Positions 17,153-25,261 of a stretch of DNA of 64,000 nucleotides are shown one piece after another. The DNA comes from SXTU01 sp964496695 (GTDB lineage Bacteria; Verrucomicrobiota; Verrucomicrobiia; Limisphaerales; SXTU01). Below the pieces are notes generated by a model that saw nothing but the letters and a program-made list of their open reading frames with translations, was not told the origin of the DNA and ran no database searches. The number at the start of each line of letters is the position of its first letter. The first letter of the stretch is position 1. Made by a program: the position numbers and the translations under genes. The stretch lies in the NCBI GenBank assembly GCA_964496695.1, contig CAZCBE010000005.1, positions 1 through 64,000 on the forward strand. Reading direction: 5' to 3'.

Positions 17153-19396
17153 ATGGAACTGCGTGAACTGGCCGAGCGGGTGCTCTTCGCGACCACGCTG
17201 GAGGAAAAGCTCCAGTGCCCCGCCGTCATCACCGACGAGCAGCCCGGCTCCGCGCTCGCCGCACCTCCCGCTCCCGGACGGCCGCAGGAGCTCAGCTTCA
17301 AGCCCGCTGGCTCCGGCAAGGCCGAGTTCCCCGGCCTGCATCGGCTCGACGACGAACGCGAGCGCGGACGATTGCTCCACTTCTTCGCCAATCACGAGCT
17401 GCTCGCCACCGAGTTGATGGCGCTCGTGCTCCTGCGCTTCCCCGACGCACCCGCCGCCTTCCGTCGCGGCGTGCTCCAGACCTTGCGCGATGAGCAGGAA
17501 CACACGCGCCTCTACCTCGCACGCATGAAAGCCTGTGGCATCACCTTCGGCGAGCTGCCGGTGAGCGGCTACTTCTGGCGCGCCGTCTCCGGCATGACCA
17601 GCCCGATGGACTATGTCGCCGGGCTGAGCCTCACCTTCGAGCAGGCCAACCTCGACTTCGCCCGGCACTTCGCGCGCGGCTTCGCGGCTGTTGGCGATGC
17701 CGACACCGCCAAGCTGCTCGACCGCATCTACCGCGACGAGATTGGGCACGTCGCCTACGGCTTGAAATGGTTCCGCCGCTGGAAGCAACCGGGCCAGAGC
17801 GATTGGGACGCGTTCTGCCAGCAGTTGAAATTCCCGCTCTCGCCGCAGCGGGCCAAAGGCCTCTCGTTGAATGTGGAAGCTCGGCGCGCTGCCGGACTGG
17901 ATGCCGCCTTCATCGCGGAGCTGGACGTTTACTCGCAGTCCAAGGGCCGCACCCCGAGCGTCTTCGTCTTCAACCCTTTCGCCGAGGGCCGCATCGCGCA
18001 GGGCAAGTCCTTCACGCCAGTAAAGCATCAGACACTGCTCGCCCGCGATCTCGCGAACCTCCCGCAGTTCCTCTGCCGCCAGGACGACATCGTCCTCGTC
18101 GAGCAGCGTCCCGCCGTAGAATTCCTCAGCGGCATAAAGCAGGCCGGCTTTCCTCTGCCGGAATTCGTCGAGTGGAGCGCCGGTCTCCGACCCGGCGTTG
18201 CCGCCCGTTCACCGCACGCCGGGTCAGAGACCGGCGCTCCGTCCCTCACCCAGCGCAAGCTCGGTCGCCTACGCCCCTGGGCCTGGGGCCCCGACAGCGT
18301 GGAACTGCTTGCCCCCCTCTTCGCCAGCCTCACCGGCGAAGTCCGCATCCCGGAATCCTCTTTCAACGACCGCATCGCGCCGCTCTACTCAAAAGCCTGG
18401 AGCGCGGATTTCTTGCGAACCTTCCTCCATCAACGCGAAGCGGACCGCACCACCGTGCCGACGGCTTGCAGCCGCCGTGTTGCGGGTGGAGCGCACGATG
18501 CCCCCTCGTCCGAACCCGAGCCACAGTCGGCGACTCCAAGCCGCCGGCACGGCAACAGTGCGCTCCCCCTCTGCACAATTGCGGAGGTCGGCATCGCCGT
18601 CGCCACATTGCCTGCTGCACTCGACGCCATCGCCACCATCCGCCAGCGTGGTCATCATCGCCTCGTGGTGAAGCAAGCCTTCGGCCTCGCCGGGCACAAC
18701 GCGATCCGCCTATGGGAGCCAGAACTGCTGGAATCGCAAGGGCGTTGGATGGAGACCGCCTTCCAGAACCGCCGCCAGCTCGTCATCGAACCATGGCTGG
18801 AACGTCTCGTGGACTTCTCCGTGCAACTGGAGATGACCACCGACGGCCTGCAACTCATCGGCTACACCGGCTTGCAGACCGATGCCAAAGGCCAGTTCGT
18901 CGCCAACACTGCCGCCCCCCAGCACGCCCGCTCCCTGCCCGCCGCCGTGCTCGCCTGTTTCCGCGAGAACCCCGGCTCTCCTGCCCTGCTTCACCAGCTC
19001 TACGCCGAACTCATCACCTTGCTGGGCACGGAACTCAAAGCCGCCGGCTACCTCGGCCCCGTGGGCATCGACGCCTTCGTCTTTCGCGATAACCAGGGCA
19101 CCGTTCGCCTCAAACCCATCGTCGAGATCAACCCGCGTTACACCATGGGCCGCCTGACGCTCGAGTTGATGAAACGCACCGCCCCCGGCACCCACGGCAC
19201 CTTCCGCCTCGTCAGCGCGGCCAATCTGCGCGCCGAAGGCTTCGCCGACTTCCCCGCCTACGCCGAGCACCTGCGCGAACACTTCCCACTCCGCCTCGAA
19301 GGTGAACCCGTCCCCAAGCTCCGTTCCGGCGCACTCTGCCTGAACGACCCCGCCCAAGCCCAAGCCGTCCTCGCCACCTTCCAAGTAGGAACGTGA
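17153..19396 (+). CDS. DUF455 ferritin-like / ATP-grasp-like fusion protein with two palindrome insertions
   Basis: A 747-residue protein. The N-terminal half (about 1-260) is a DUF455 ferritin-like domain. Glu/His ligands are visible in NHELLATELM, DEQEHTRLY, TFEQANLDFA and DEIGHVAYG, predicting a di-iron four-helix bundle related to MiaE. The C-terminal half (about 300-740) looks ATP-grasp-like: HHRLVVKQAFGLAGHNAIRLW, then GPVGIDAFVF and PIVEINPRYTMGRLTLEL. Two palindromes are translated within it. Residues about 341-363 come from 18174-18240 and residues about 434-467 from 18453-18552. Both fall between recognisable blocks and keep frame. An iron-dependent oxygenase coupled to a ligase is possible; the substrate is unknown. 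Confidence 0.7.
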   Translation: MELRELAERVLFATTLEEKLQCPAVITDEQPGSALAAPPAPGRPQELSFKPAGSGKAEFPGLHRLDDERERGRLLHFFANHELLATELMALVLLRFPDAPAAFRRGVLQTLRDEQEHTRLYLARMKACGITFGELPVSGYFWRAVSGMTSPMDYVAGLSLTFEQANLDFARHFARGFAAVGDADTAKLLDRIYRDEIGHVAYGLKWFRRWKQPGQSDWDAFCQQLKFPLSPQRAKGLSLNVEARRAAGLDAAFIAELDVYSQSKGRTPSVFVFNPFAEGRIAQGKSFTPVKHQTLLARDLANLPQFLCRQDDIVLVEQRPAVEFLSGIKQAGFPLPEFVEWSAGLRPGVAARSPHAGSETGAPSLTQRKLGRLRPWAWGPDSVELLAPLFASLTGEVRIPESSFNDRIAPLYSKAWSADFLRTFLHQREADRTTVPTACSRRVAGGAHDAPSSEPEPQSATPSRRHGNSALPLCTIAEVGIAVATLPAALDAIATIRQRGHHRLVVKQAFGLAGHNAIRLWEPELLESQGRWMETAFQNRRQLVIEPWLERLVDFSVQLEMTTDGLQLIGYTGLQTDAKGQFVANTAAPQHARSLPAAVLACFRENPGSPALLHQLYAELITLLGTELKAAGYLGPVGIDAFVFRDNQGTVRLKPIVEINPRYTMGRLTLELMKRTAPGTHGTFRLVSAANLRAEGFADFPAYAEHLREHFPLRLEGEPVPKLRSGALCLNDPAQAQAVLATFQVGT
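18174..18240. repeat. In-frame palindromic element (family P5)
   Basis: Arms GGAGCGCCGGTCTC (18174-18187) and GAGACCGGCGCTCC (18227-18240) are perfect inverted repeats, with a second inner pair GACCCGGCG / CGCCGGGTC. The whole lies inside the DUF455 fusion gene and is read as low-complexity Gly/Ala/Ser/Pro residues without a stop. Confidence 0.85.
18453..18552. repeat. In-frame 100-bp palindromic element (family P3), coding copy
   Basis: Arms CCGTGCCGACGGCTTGCAGC and GACTCCAAGCCGCCGGCACG match those of the intergenic 100-base element at 4567-4666, with the same total span. Here the element interrupts the DUF455 fusion gene, encoding about 33 Ser/Pro/Arg-rich residues, and translation continues through it. 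Confidence 0.85.
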
Positions 19397-19469
19397 AGCG
19401 GACACTCCTGTCCGCTATGACTGCGTGCGGACTGGCGGTCGAATAGCTGATGAGGACCGCGACGCGCGT

Positions 19470-19519
19470 CTTCTCCCTCTCCCTTCCTCGGAGGAGGGGA
19501 GAGGGTTGGGGTGAGGGGT
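19470..19519. repeat. 50-bp dispersed repeat, copy 3 (family D)
   Basis: Third near-identical copy of the unit at 2758-2807, again downstream of a plus-strand gene. It is nested between arms GCGGACACTCCTGTCCGC (19397-19414) and GGGACAGGAGTGTCCCGCCC (19564-19583), which share an ACTCCTGTCC core. No gene lies in 19397-19645. Confidence 0.85.
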
Positions 19520-19645
19520 AGCATCGGGGGCAATCTCCTGACTCGCATTGAGAATTGATGATGCGGGACAGGAGTGTCCCGCCCACGGCCATCGGCTAAA
19601 ATTCCGCACTCGGCATCCGTCCCACGCCTCAGCTACACTCCTCCC

Positions 19646-20932
19646 ATGCGCCACGCCCCGATTGATTCGCAACTCTTCGTCGAAAACCGCGACCGGCTTA
19701 AAAAGCTGCTGCTCCCGAAGTCCCTTGCCATCGTCAACGCCAACGACGTGCTGCCCACCAACGCCGACGGCTCGTTCGCATTGCACCCGAACTCCGACCT
19801 GTTCCATCTCACCGGCATCGAGCAGGAGGAGAGCATCCTGCTCCTCGCCCCCGACGCCTTCGACCCCAAGCACCGCGAAATCCTCTTCCTCCGCGAGCCC
19901 AACGAACTGCTCAAGATCTGGGAAGGCCATAAGCACTCGAAGGACGAAGCCCAGAAAATCTCCGGCATCAAGCAGGTCAAGTGGCTTTCCGAATTCCCTG
20001 TGATCTTCCGCCAGCTCATGTGCGAGCTGGAGCACGTCTATCTCAACTCCAACGAGCACAAGCGCGCCGTCGTCGAGGTGGAGACGCGCGACGCCCGCTT
20101 CATCCGCGAGTGCCAGCGTGAATTCCCGCTGCACACCTACCACCGCCTCGCGCGCCTCATGCACCAGGTCCGCGTGGTCAAGACCGAGGCGGAAATCGCG
20201 CTGCTCAAGGAATCCGTCGCCATCACAAACGAAGGTTTCCGCCGCCTGCTCAAATTCGTGAAGCCCGGCGTGAACGAATGCGAGGTCGAGGCCGAACTCA
20301 TCCACGAGTTTACCCGCCGTCGCGCCAAATTCGCCTACGGCCCCATCATCGCCAGCGGAGAAAACGCCTGCGTGCTCCACTATCACCAAAACGACCAGCC
20401 CTGCAAAAAGGGCGACCTGCTCCTCCTTGACGTCGCCGCCTGCTACGCGAACTACAACGCCGACCTCACCCGCACCATTCCCGTGAGCGGCAAGTTCACG
20501 CGTCGCCAGAAGCAGGTTTACAACGCTGTCCTCCGCGTCATGCGGGCCAGCATCGCCGGGGCCACCGTCGGCAAGCTGCCCCGCGACTGGCTCAAGGAAT
20601 CTCAGGCGATGATGAACGAGGAACTGCTAACCCTCGGTCTGCTGAAAAAGTCCGACATCAAAAAGCAGACCGAGGACGAACCCGCCTGCCGAAAGTATTT
20701 CATGCACGGCCTGGGCCACCCGCTCGGGTTGGACGTGCACGATGTGGGCTTCACCACCGAGCCAATGGCCCCCGGCTGGGTCCTAACCGTCGAGCCCGGC
20801 ATCTACATCCCCAAAGAAGGCTTCGGCGTCCGCCTGGAGAACGACATCGTCGTGACCCCCGATGGCCCGGTGGACCTGATGGCCGGCACGCCGGTCGAGG
20901 TGGAGGAGATTGAGGAACTGATGGCAACATAA
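19646..20932 (+). CDS. pepP: Xaa-Pro aminopeptidase (M24B, aminopeptidase P)
   Basis: A 428-residue cytosolic metalloaminopeptidase releasing the N-terminal residue from peptides with Pro in position 2. The N-terminal AMP_N domain (about 1-135) has NSDLFHLTGIEQEESILLL. The C-terminal pita-bread fold carries the metal ligands in LLDVAACYANYNADLTRT (two Asp), HGLGHPLGLDVHDVG (His), TVEPGIYIP (Glu) and VRLENDIVVT (Glu). All five expected ligands are visible. I use the ATG at 19646; upstream codons are spacer. It would suit degradation of Pro/Hyp-rich peptides processed by the nearby 24-39 kb cluster. Confidence 0.9.
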   Translation: MRHAPIDSQLFVENRDRLKKLLLPKSLAIVNANDVLPTNADGSFALHPNSDLFHLTGIEQEESILLLAPDAFDPKHREILFLREPNELLKIWEGHKHSKDEAQKISGIKQVKWLSEFPVIFRQLMCELEHVYLNSNEHKRAVVEVETRDARFIRECQREFPLHTYHRLARLMHQVRVVKTEAEIALLKESVAITNEGFRRLLKFVKPGVNECEVEAELIHEFTRRRAKFAYGPIIASGENACVLHYHQNDQPCKKGDLLLLDVAACYANYNADLTRTIPVSGKFTRRQKQVYNAVLRVMRASIAGATVGKLPRDWLKESQAMMNEELLTLGLLKKSDIKKQTEDEPACRKYFMHGLGHPLGLDVHDVGFTTEPMAPGWVLTVEPGIYIPKEGFGVRLENDIVVTPDGPVDLMAGTPVEVEEIEELMAT

Positions 20933-20977
20933 GCAACCGGGCTGGGAGTAGCACCGAGCCCGACGTTGTCCTCAAAA

Positions 20978-23461
20978 TCACCGAACGATGCGGTAGAAAC
21001 GCCGCGCTCCCCCTGCCCCGGTATCCACCAGATCAAAGCTGCTGGCCGGTGCATTGGTGCTGAAGAGCGTGGTCCAATTGGCGACGGTGGCGTTCGTGTT
21101 GACCTGCAGCGTGTAGCCCAGCGCCGGCGTGCCCGCGACGCCGAGGGTGAATTGCCCGTTCCCCAACGCCTTGGCCAGGAGTGTGGGCGCGGCGGGCGTG
21201 GTCCCGAACACTTCCAGTTTCGCGCTGGTGAGTGTTCCCGCGTTGTTCGCGCGTCGGTCGGAAATTTGCACCTGCCAGACCCCCTTGGAATCCTCACCCC
21301 AGTTGAACGTCGAGCGGAATGACATGGCGGCGTAGTTGGCGTTGGTGTCGCCGTGCAGTTCAGCCAGCGGGCTGACTGTCCCCGAAGGTGAAATCAAATT
21401 GATGACGAGATCACCGCGATTCGCGTGCGTGATGTCCACCGTCACGACCGCCTGCTCGACGCGGAGGTTGGAGGTGCCCAGGTCAAACGAGCGCGTGATG
21501 CCCGTCGCGTCATTGTCCGGCACGGCGACATTGAGGCCGGTCTGCTCGGAGGCGGTCGTCACCAGCGTGGCAAGATTGCTCCAGTTGAGAGCCATGGCAA
21601 CGGCGGCCCCGGCGTTCACCCGGCCCGCGCCAAAGTTCGGGTTGAACTTGATGCCCGCCTTGTTAGTGCGCCACTCGGCGTTGCTCGCGTCAGTCTGCGT
21701 GGCGGTGCGGACGAGAATTTCCTGCACATCACGCCACCCGAGATTCGGATTGGCCTGAAGCATCAGCGCCACCACGCCCGAAACCACCGGGGCAGCGGAG
21801 GAAGTGCCGTTGTAGTTCTGCGTGTAGTCGCGATTGGCCAGTTCACCCGAATCGAAAGAAGCTGGCGTCGTAATGCTGATTTGGTTTCCTACAAAAACTT
21901 GCGCCGGATTGCCTCCATATTCCACGTTCAATAGCATATTAACATGGCCCGGAACGCTGGGCAGCCCTGTGTTGGGAGTTTGGGCTAGGATACCAGTCTG
22001 AGACCTAAGGATAACCGTGGAACCATTGGGGAAATTGACATTCCTCAATTGCAGAGTCTTTGCCGAGAGATTAATGCTCGAAGCAGTGCCAAACGAGACG
22101 CCGTCCAAGTAGAGTGTATCGTCCGCATGCATTGAAACGGGAAGATTAGAGCGGTTGTAACCAAAGTCGCCGAGCAGATCGGTGGTCGTGGTGCCTTGCG
22201 GGCGTCCGTTTTGTTCCGCCCCGGAGGGCGCAGCCACGATCAGGCACGCGCCGCGCTCGCTGTAGTCCGCCCGCTGGCCAAGGTCGTTCAACGCACCAAC
22301 GGAAATGGTGTAAATGGAGCCGTTGTAGGAATCGTAACCGGCGTTGTCCAAGACTACCCCGCCGTTGCCCGCCGCCCAGACATAGATGTTTCCCCGTCCG
22401 CCGCGACCAGTGGTGACCCCGTTGCGCAAGGCCGCCTGAGCCAGCGTGCCCGCCCCGCCCTTGACGAAGCCGTCATCGTTCGGCCCCCAACTGTTGTTGT
22501 AAATGTGGATGACCTGGTTGCTGTGCGCGAGTGACGCGCCTTCCTGCGCATCGCCGGCAGTGCCGCCGATGAGACGCAGCCCCACGAGCGTCGCCTCATA
22601 GGCCACGCCTGCCGAGCCAATGCCGTTGTTGCCGCGCGCCGCAATCACCCCGGCGGTCGCCGTGCCGTGCGAGTCCGCATTGGGCGATCCCTGGCCATTC
22701 ACGCCCGCCGTGCCCTCCGGCTTCGGGTCGGCGTCACCGTCTCGATAGTCGTAGTGGATGGCCGTGTTCGCATTGGCCGCCAGATCGGGATGCGTGTAGA
22801 GCAGCCCGTCGTCAATCACGCCCACAATGATGCCCGCACCCCGGTAGGTGTCCCACACGCCCGTGACATTGATGTCCGCCCCGGCAGTCGCCCCATTCTG
22901 ACCGGTGTTGCGAATCGTCCACTGCTGCGGAAACAAGGGGTCGTTCGGCACCAGGCGCTTGGCCAGCTTGCGCGCCAGCACAGGCTCAACGTGTTCCACT
23001 CCCGGCCGGCCGGCCAGTTGTGCGGCCACCTGCAACGCCGCGCCCGGCTGCATCACCTTGAAGAGAAAATGCCGCGGCGCATAGGCCACCTCGCCGGCCG
23101 ACACCGCTCCGACCGACCGTGCCAGAGCCTTGTCGTCCACCCCCGGTGCCAGCCGGACCAGCACCTCGCGCGTCAGCACGCGACGGTTCCATTCCGTGCG
23201 CGCCGCGCCTTTGGGATAGAGCACCAGATCGCGTGTATCCGCATCACCCGCAGCCTGCGCGCGCAAGCGCGGCGCGCCACCGGCAGCCACCGGCTCGCTG
23301 CGGTCGCGGGTCAGGTTATGGACCTCATCCTCGGCGACCACATAGACCGTCGGCTGTCCCGGTCCGCTACGGATGGCATGCTCTTCGGCCGCGTGCGCAC
23401 CGATTTCAGAAAGGAGGGCCAGGCCAAGCCCAAGGAGGAAACCCGACAGGCGAGCATGCAT
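20978..23461 (-). CDS. Secreted subtilisin-like serine protease (S8) with inserted domain and P-domain
   Basis: An 827-residue exported protease. A signal peptide (about 1-24) and propeptide-like region precede an S8 domain with VIDDGLLYTHPDL (Asp), DSHGTATAGVIAA (His) and GTSSAAPVVSG (catalytic Ser554). A proprotein-convertase P-domain follows (about 650-760: THANRGDLVINLISPSG, GVWQVQISDRRANNAGTL), then a C-terminal domain ending RRFYRIV. Residues about 434-540 (21840-22160) split the usual His-to-Ser segment. This insert is rich in Asn/Ser/Thr/Leu and visibly more AT-rich than its flanks. It resembles a domain I have seen in verrucomicrobial secreted proteins. Activity should survive if it loops out. 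Confidence 0.85.
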   Translation of the reverse strand: MHARLSGFLLGLGLALLSEIGAHAAEEHAIRSGPGQPTVYVVAEDEVHNLTRDRSEPVAAGGAPRLRAQAAGDADTRDLVLYPKGAARTEWNRRVLTREVLVRLAPGVDDKALARSVGAVSAGEVAYAPRHFLFKVMQPGAALQVAAQLAGRPGVEHVEPVLARKLAKRLVPNDPLFPQQWTIRNTGQNGATAGADINVTGVWDTYRGAGIIVGVIDDGLLYTHPDLAANANTAIHYDYRDGDADPKPEGTAGVNGQGSPNADSHGTATAGVIAARGNNGIGSAGVAYEATLVGLRLIGGTAGDAQEGASLAHSNQVIHIYNNSWGPNDDGFVKGGAGTLAQAALRNGVTTGRGGRGNIYVWAAGNGGVVLDNAGYDSYNGSIYTISVGALNDLGQRADYSERGACLIVAAPSGAEQNGRPQGTTTTDLLGDFGYNRSNLPVSMHADDTLYLDGVSFGTASSINLSAKTLQLRNVNFPNGSTVILRSQTGILAQTPNTGLPSVPGHVNMLLNVEYGGNPAQVFVGNQISITTPASFDSGELANRDYTQNYNGTSSAAPVVSGVVALMLQANPNLGWRDVQEILVRTATQTDASNAEWRTNKAGIKFNPNFGAGRVNAGAAVAMALNWSNLATLVTTASEQTGLNVAVPDNDATGITRSFDLGTSNLRVEQAVVTVDITHANRGDLVINLISPSGTVSPLAELHGDTNANYAAMSFRSTFNWGEDSKGVWQVQISDRRANNAGTLTSAKLEVFGTTPAAPTLLAKALGNGQFTLGVAGTPALGYTLQVNTNATVANWTTLFSTNAPASSFDLVDTGAGGARRFYRIVR

Positions 23462-23479
23462 GAATTCTTGTAGCCCCAG

Positions 23480-24082
23480 TCACCGGTAAATGTCCACGAG
23501 GAAGACCACCGCCTCACCCTTGCCTTCGTTTACGATGGCGTGTGGCACATCGGCACGGTAACTCGCGGAGTCGCCAGGGCTCAGCGTCTCCGCATCGTCT
23601 GCCGACTCCACCCGCACCTGGCCCTTCTGGACGGTGATGAACTCGCGCGTGCCCTCGAAGTGCGCCGCACTGCGTAGCGCCCCCCCGGCCTGCAACTGCA
23701 CTTCGTAAAACTCCACGTCCTTCTCCAGGTTCAGCGGAGAAAGCGTGCGGATGCGGCACGCCTTGTCCGAGCGGTAGTGAAACGCGTGGTCGTCCGCGCG
23801 GATGACACTCACGGCCGAGGCCGCCCCCGGCATCTCCAGCAGGTCGCCCAGCCCCATGCCAAACGCCTGCGCGATCCGCAGCGTCACAGCGAGCGTAGGA
23901 TTGGCCTCCTCGCGCTCGATCTGGCTCAGCATGGACCGGCTCACGCCACTGGCATTGGCCAGCGCCTCCAGGGACCAGCCGCGCGTGGTGCGAAGGTTCT
24001 TCACCCGGGTGCCCAGGTGGCGGTTGATGGCTTCGGCGGGCGGGTGGCTGGCGGATTTACGGGGTTTGGGGGCGGTGGACAT
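23480..24082 (-). CDS. XRE-family regulator with C-terminal cupin domain
   Basis: A 200-residue cytosolic transcription factor. An HTH domain at about residues 22-78 (LGTRVKNLRTTRGWSLEALA, SRSMLSQIEREEANPTL) is followed by a cupin_2 sensor at about 120-195 (GTREFITVQKGQVRVE, LSPGDSASYRADVPHAIVNEG). Such regulators bind a small metabolite in the cupin and often repress adjacent catabolic genes. It is divergent from tdh, and the 114-base gap contains four ATAYYGGA repeats I propose as its operators. I start at the ATG at 24082; the frame stays open far upstream only as a shadow of tdh. Confidence 0.88.
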   Translation of the reverse strand: MSTAPKPRKSASHPPAEAINRHLGTRVKNLRTTRGWSLEALANASGVSRSMLSQIEREEANPTLAVTLRIAQAFGMGLGDLLEMPGAASAVSVIRADDHAFHYRSDKACRIRTLSPLNLEKDVEFYEVQLQAGGALRSAAHFEGTREFITVQKGQVRVESADDAETLSPGDSASYRADVPHAIVNEGKGEAVVFLVDIYR

Positions 24083-24090
24083 GTTGTGCG

Positions 24091-24163
24091 ATATACTGGA
24101 ATTTCCTCTTGCATACCGGAATCCGGTGTCTAGCATATCGGAAACTACGTCCGACATACTGGA
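24091..24163. promoter_or_regulatory. Four phased ATAYYGGA direct repeats: candidate operators
   Basis: ATACTGGA (24093-24100), ATACCGGA (24113-24120), ATATCGGA (24135-24142) and ATACTGGA (24156-24163) are in the same orientation, 20, 22 and 21 bases apart. That is about two helical turns each. All lie in the gap between the XRE-cupin gene and tdh. The second site overlaps the palindrome CCGGAATCCGG. Same-face spacing suggests cooperative binding by the divergent regulator. The consensus is AT-richer than the surrounding spacer. Binding is inferred. Confidence 0.6.
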
Positions 24164-24196
24164 CACGCTGGTCCCGGCCCGCAAGCCGAATCGCCT

Positions 24197-25222
24197 ATGA
24201 AAGCCCTCGTGAAACGCCACGCCGCCCGCGGCCTCTGGCTCGAAGATGTGCCCGCCCCCGTGCCCGGCCTGAACGACGTGCTCATCCGTGTCCATAAGAC
24301 CGGCATCTGCGGCACCGACCTGCATATCTACAAGTGGGATGCCTGGGCGCAGAAGACCATCCCCGTGCCGATGGTCGTGGGCCACGAGTTCGTCGGCGAG
24401 GTGGTCCAGGTCGGCGCGAACGTCTCGGACTTCCATCCCGGCGAAGTGGTCAGCGCCGAAGGCCACGTCGTGTGTGGGCGCTGCCGGAACTGCCTCGCGG
24501 GCCGCCGCCACCTGTGCAAGGACACCTCGGGCATCGGCGTGAACCGGCCCGGTGCCTTCGCCGAGTTCATCTCCGTGCCCATGACGAACGTGTGGCACCA
24601 CCGCCCGGACATTGACCGCGAGGTGGCATCCATTTTCGACCCCTTCGGCAACGCGGTCCATACCGCCCTGTCCTTCGACCTGCTCGGCGAGGACGTGCTG
24701 GTCACGGGTGCCGGCCCCATCGGCATCATGGGTGCGGCGGTCGCCAAGCACGCGGGCGCGCGCTACGTGGTCATCACCGATGTGAACGACTACCGCCTCG
24801 ACCTCGCCAAGCAAATGGGCGCAGACGTCGCGGTCAACGTGTCGCGCGAAAACCTGCGCGACGTCCAGCAGCGCCTCGGCATGAAGGAAGGCTTCGACGT
24901 CGGCCTGGAGATGTCCGGCAACGCGGCGGCGTTCCGCAACATGATTGACCAGATGTGCCACGGCGGGAAAATCGCGCTGCTCGGCATCCCGGCGGAGCCG
25001 ATGGCCATTGACTGGAACAAGGTGATTTTCAACATGCTCACGATCAAGGGCATCTACGGCCGCGAGATGTATGAGACCTGGTATAAGATGTCCGTGATGC
25101 TGGAGAGCGGCCTGGACATCCGCCCCGTCATCACGCACCGCTTCCCCTGCACGGAGTTCGAGCAGGGCTTCGCCGCCATGCTGTCCGGCAATTGCGGCAA
25201 GGTTATTCTCGACTGGACTTGA
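24197..25222 (+). CDS. tdh: L-threonine 3-dehydrogenase
   Basis: A 341-residue zinc- and NAD-dependent medium-chain dehydrogenase oxidising L-threonine to 2-amino-3-ketobutyrate, the same length as the E. coli enzyme. Catalytic zinc ligands are Cys38 in GICGTDLHIYKW and the GHEF His/Glu. The structural zinc site is the four-Cys CGRCRNC...C cluster near residues 97-111. The NAD fold has VTGAGPIGIMGAAVAKHAGA. The partner kbl lies 2.8 kb downstream in the same direction, completing threonine-to-glycine plus acetyl-CoA. It is first in the long co-directional cluster and faces the operator array. Confidence 0.95.
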   Translation: MKALVKRHAARGLWLEDVPAPVPGLNDVLIRVHKTGICGTDLHIYKWDAWAQKTIPVPMVVGHEFVGEVVQVGANVSDFHPGEVVSAEGHVVCGRCRNCLAGRRHLCKDTSGIGVNRPGAFAEFISVPMTNVWHHRPDIDREVASIFDPFGNAVHTALSFDLLGEDVLVTGAGPIGIMGAAVAKHAGARYVVITDVNDYRLDLAKQMGADVAVNVSRENLRDVQQRLGMKEGFDVGLEMSGNAAAFRNMIDQMCHGGKIALLGIPAEPMAIDWNKVIFNMLTIKGIYGREMYETWYKMSVMLESGLDIRPVITHRFPCTEFEQGFAAMLSGNCGKVILDWT

Positions 25223-25261
25223 GTTCATTGGTCTTCATTGGCAACCAGCACCTGCATTTTG

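Noticed and set aside
24083..25228. Extension of the XRE-cupin frame across tdh (582 residues in all)
   Set aside because: The added residues are the complement of tdh; the regulator has a natural ATG at 24082 with a standard HTH N-terminus.
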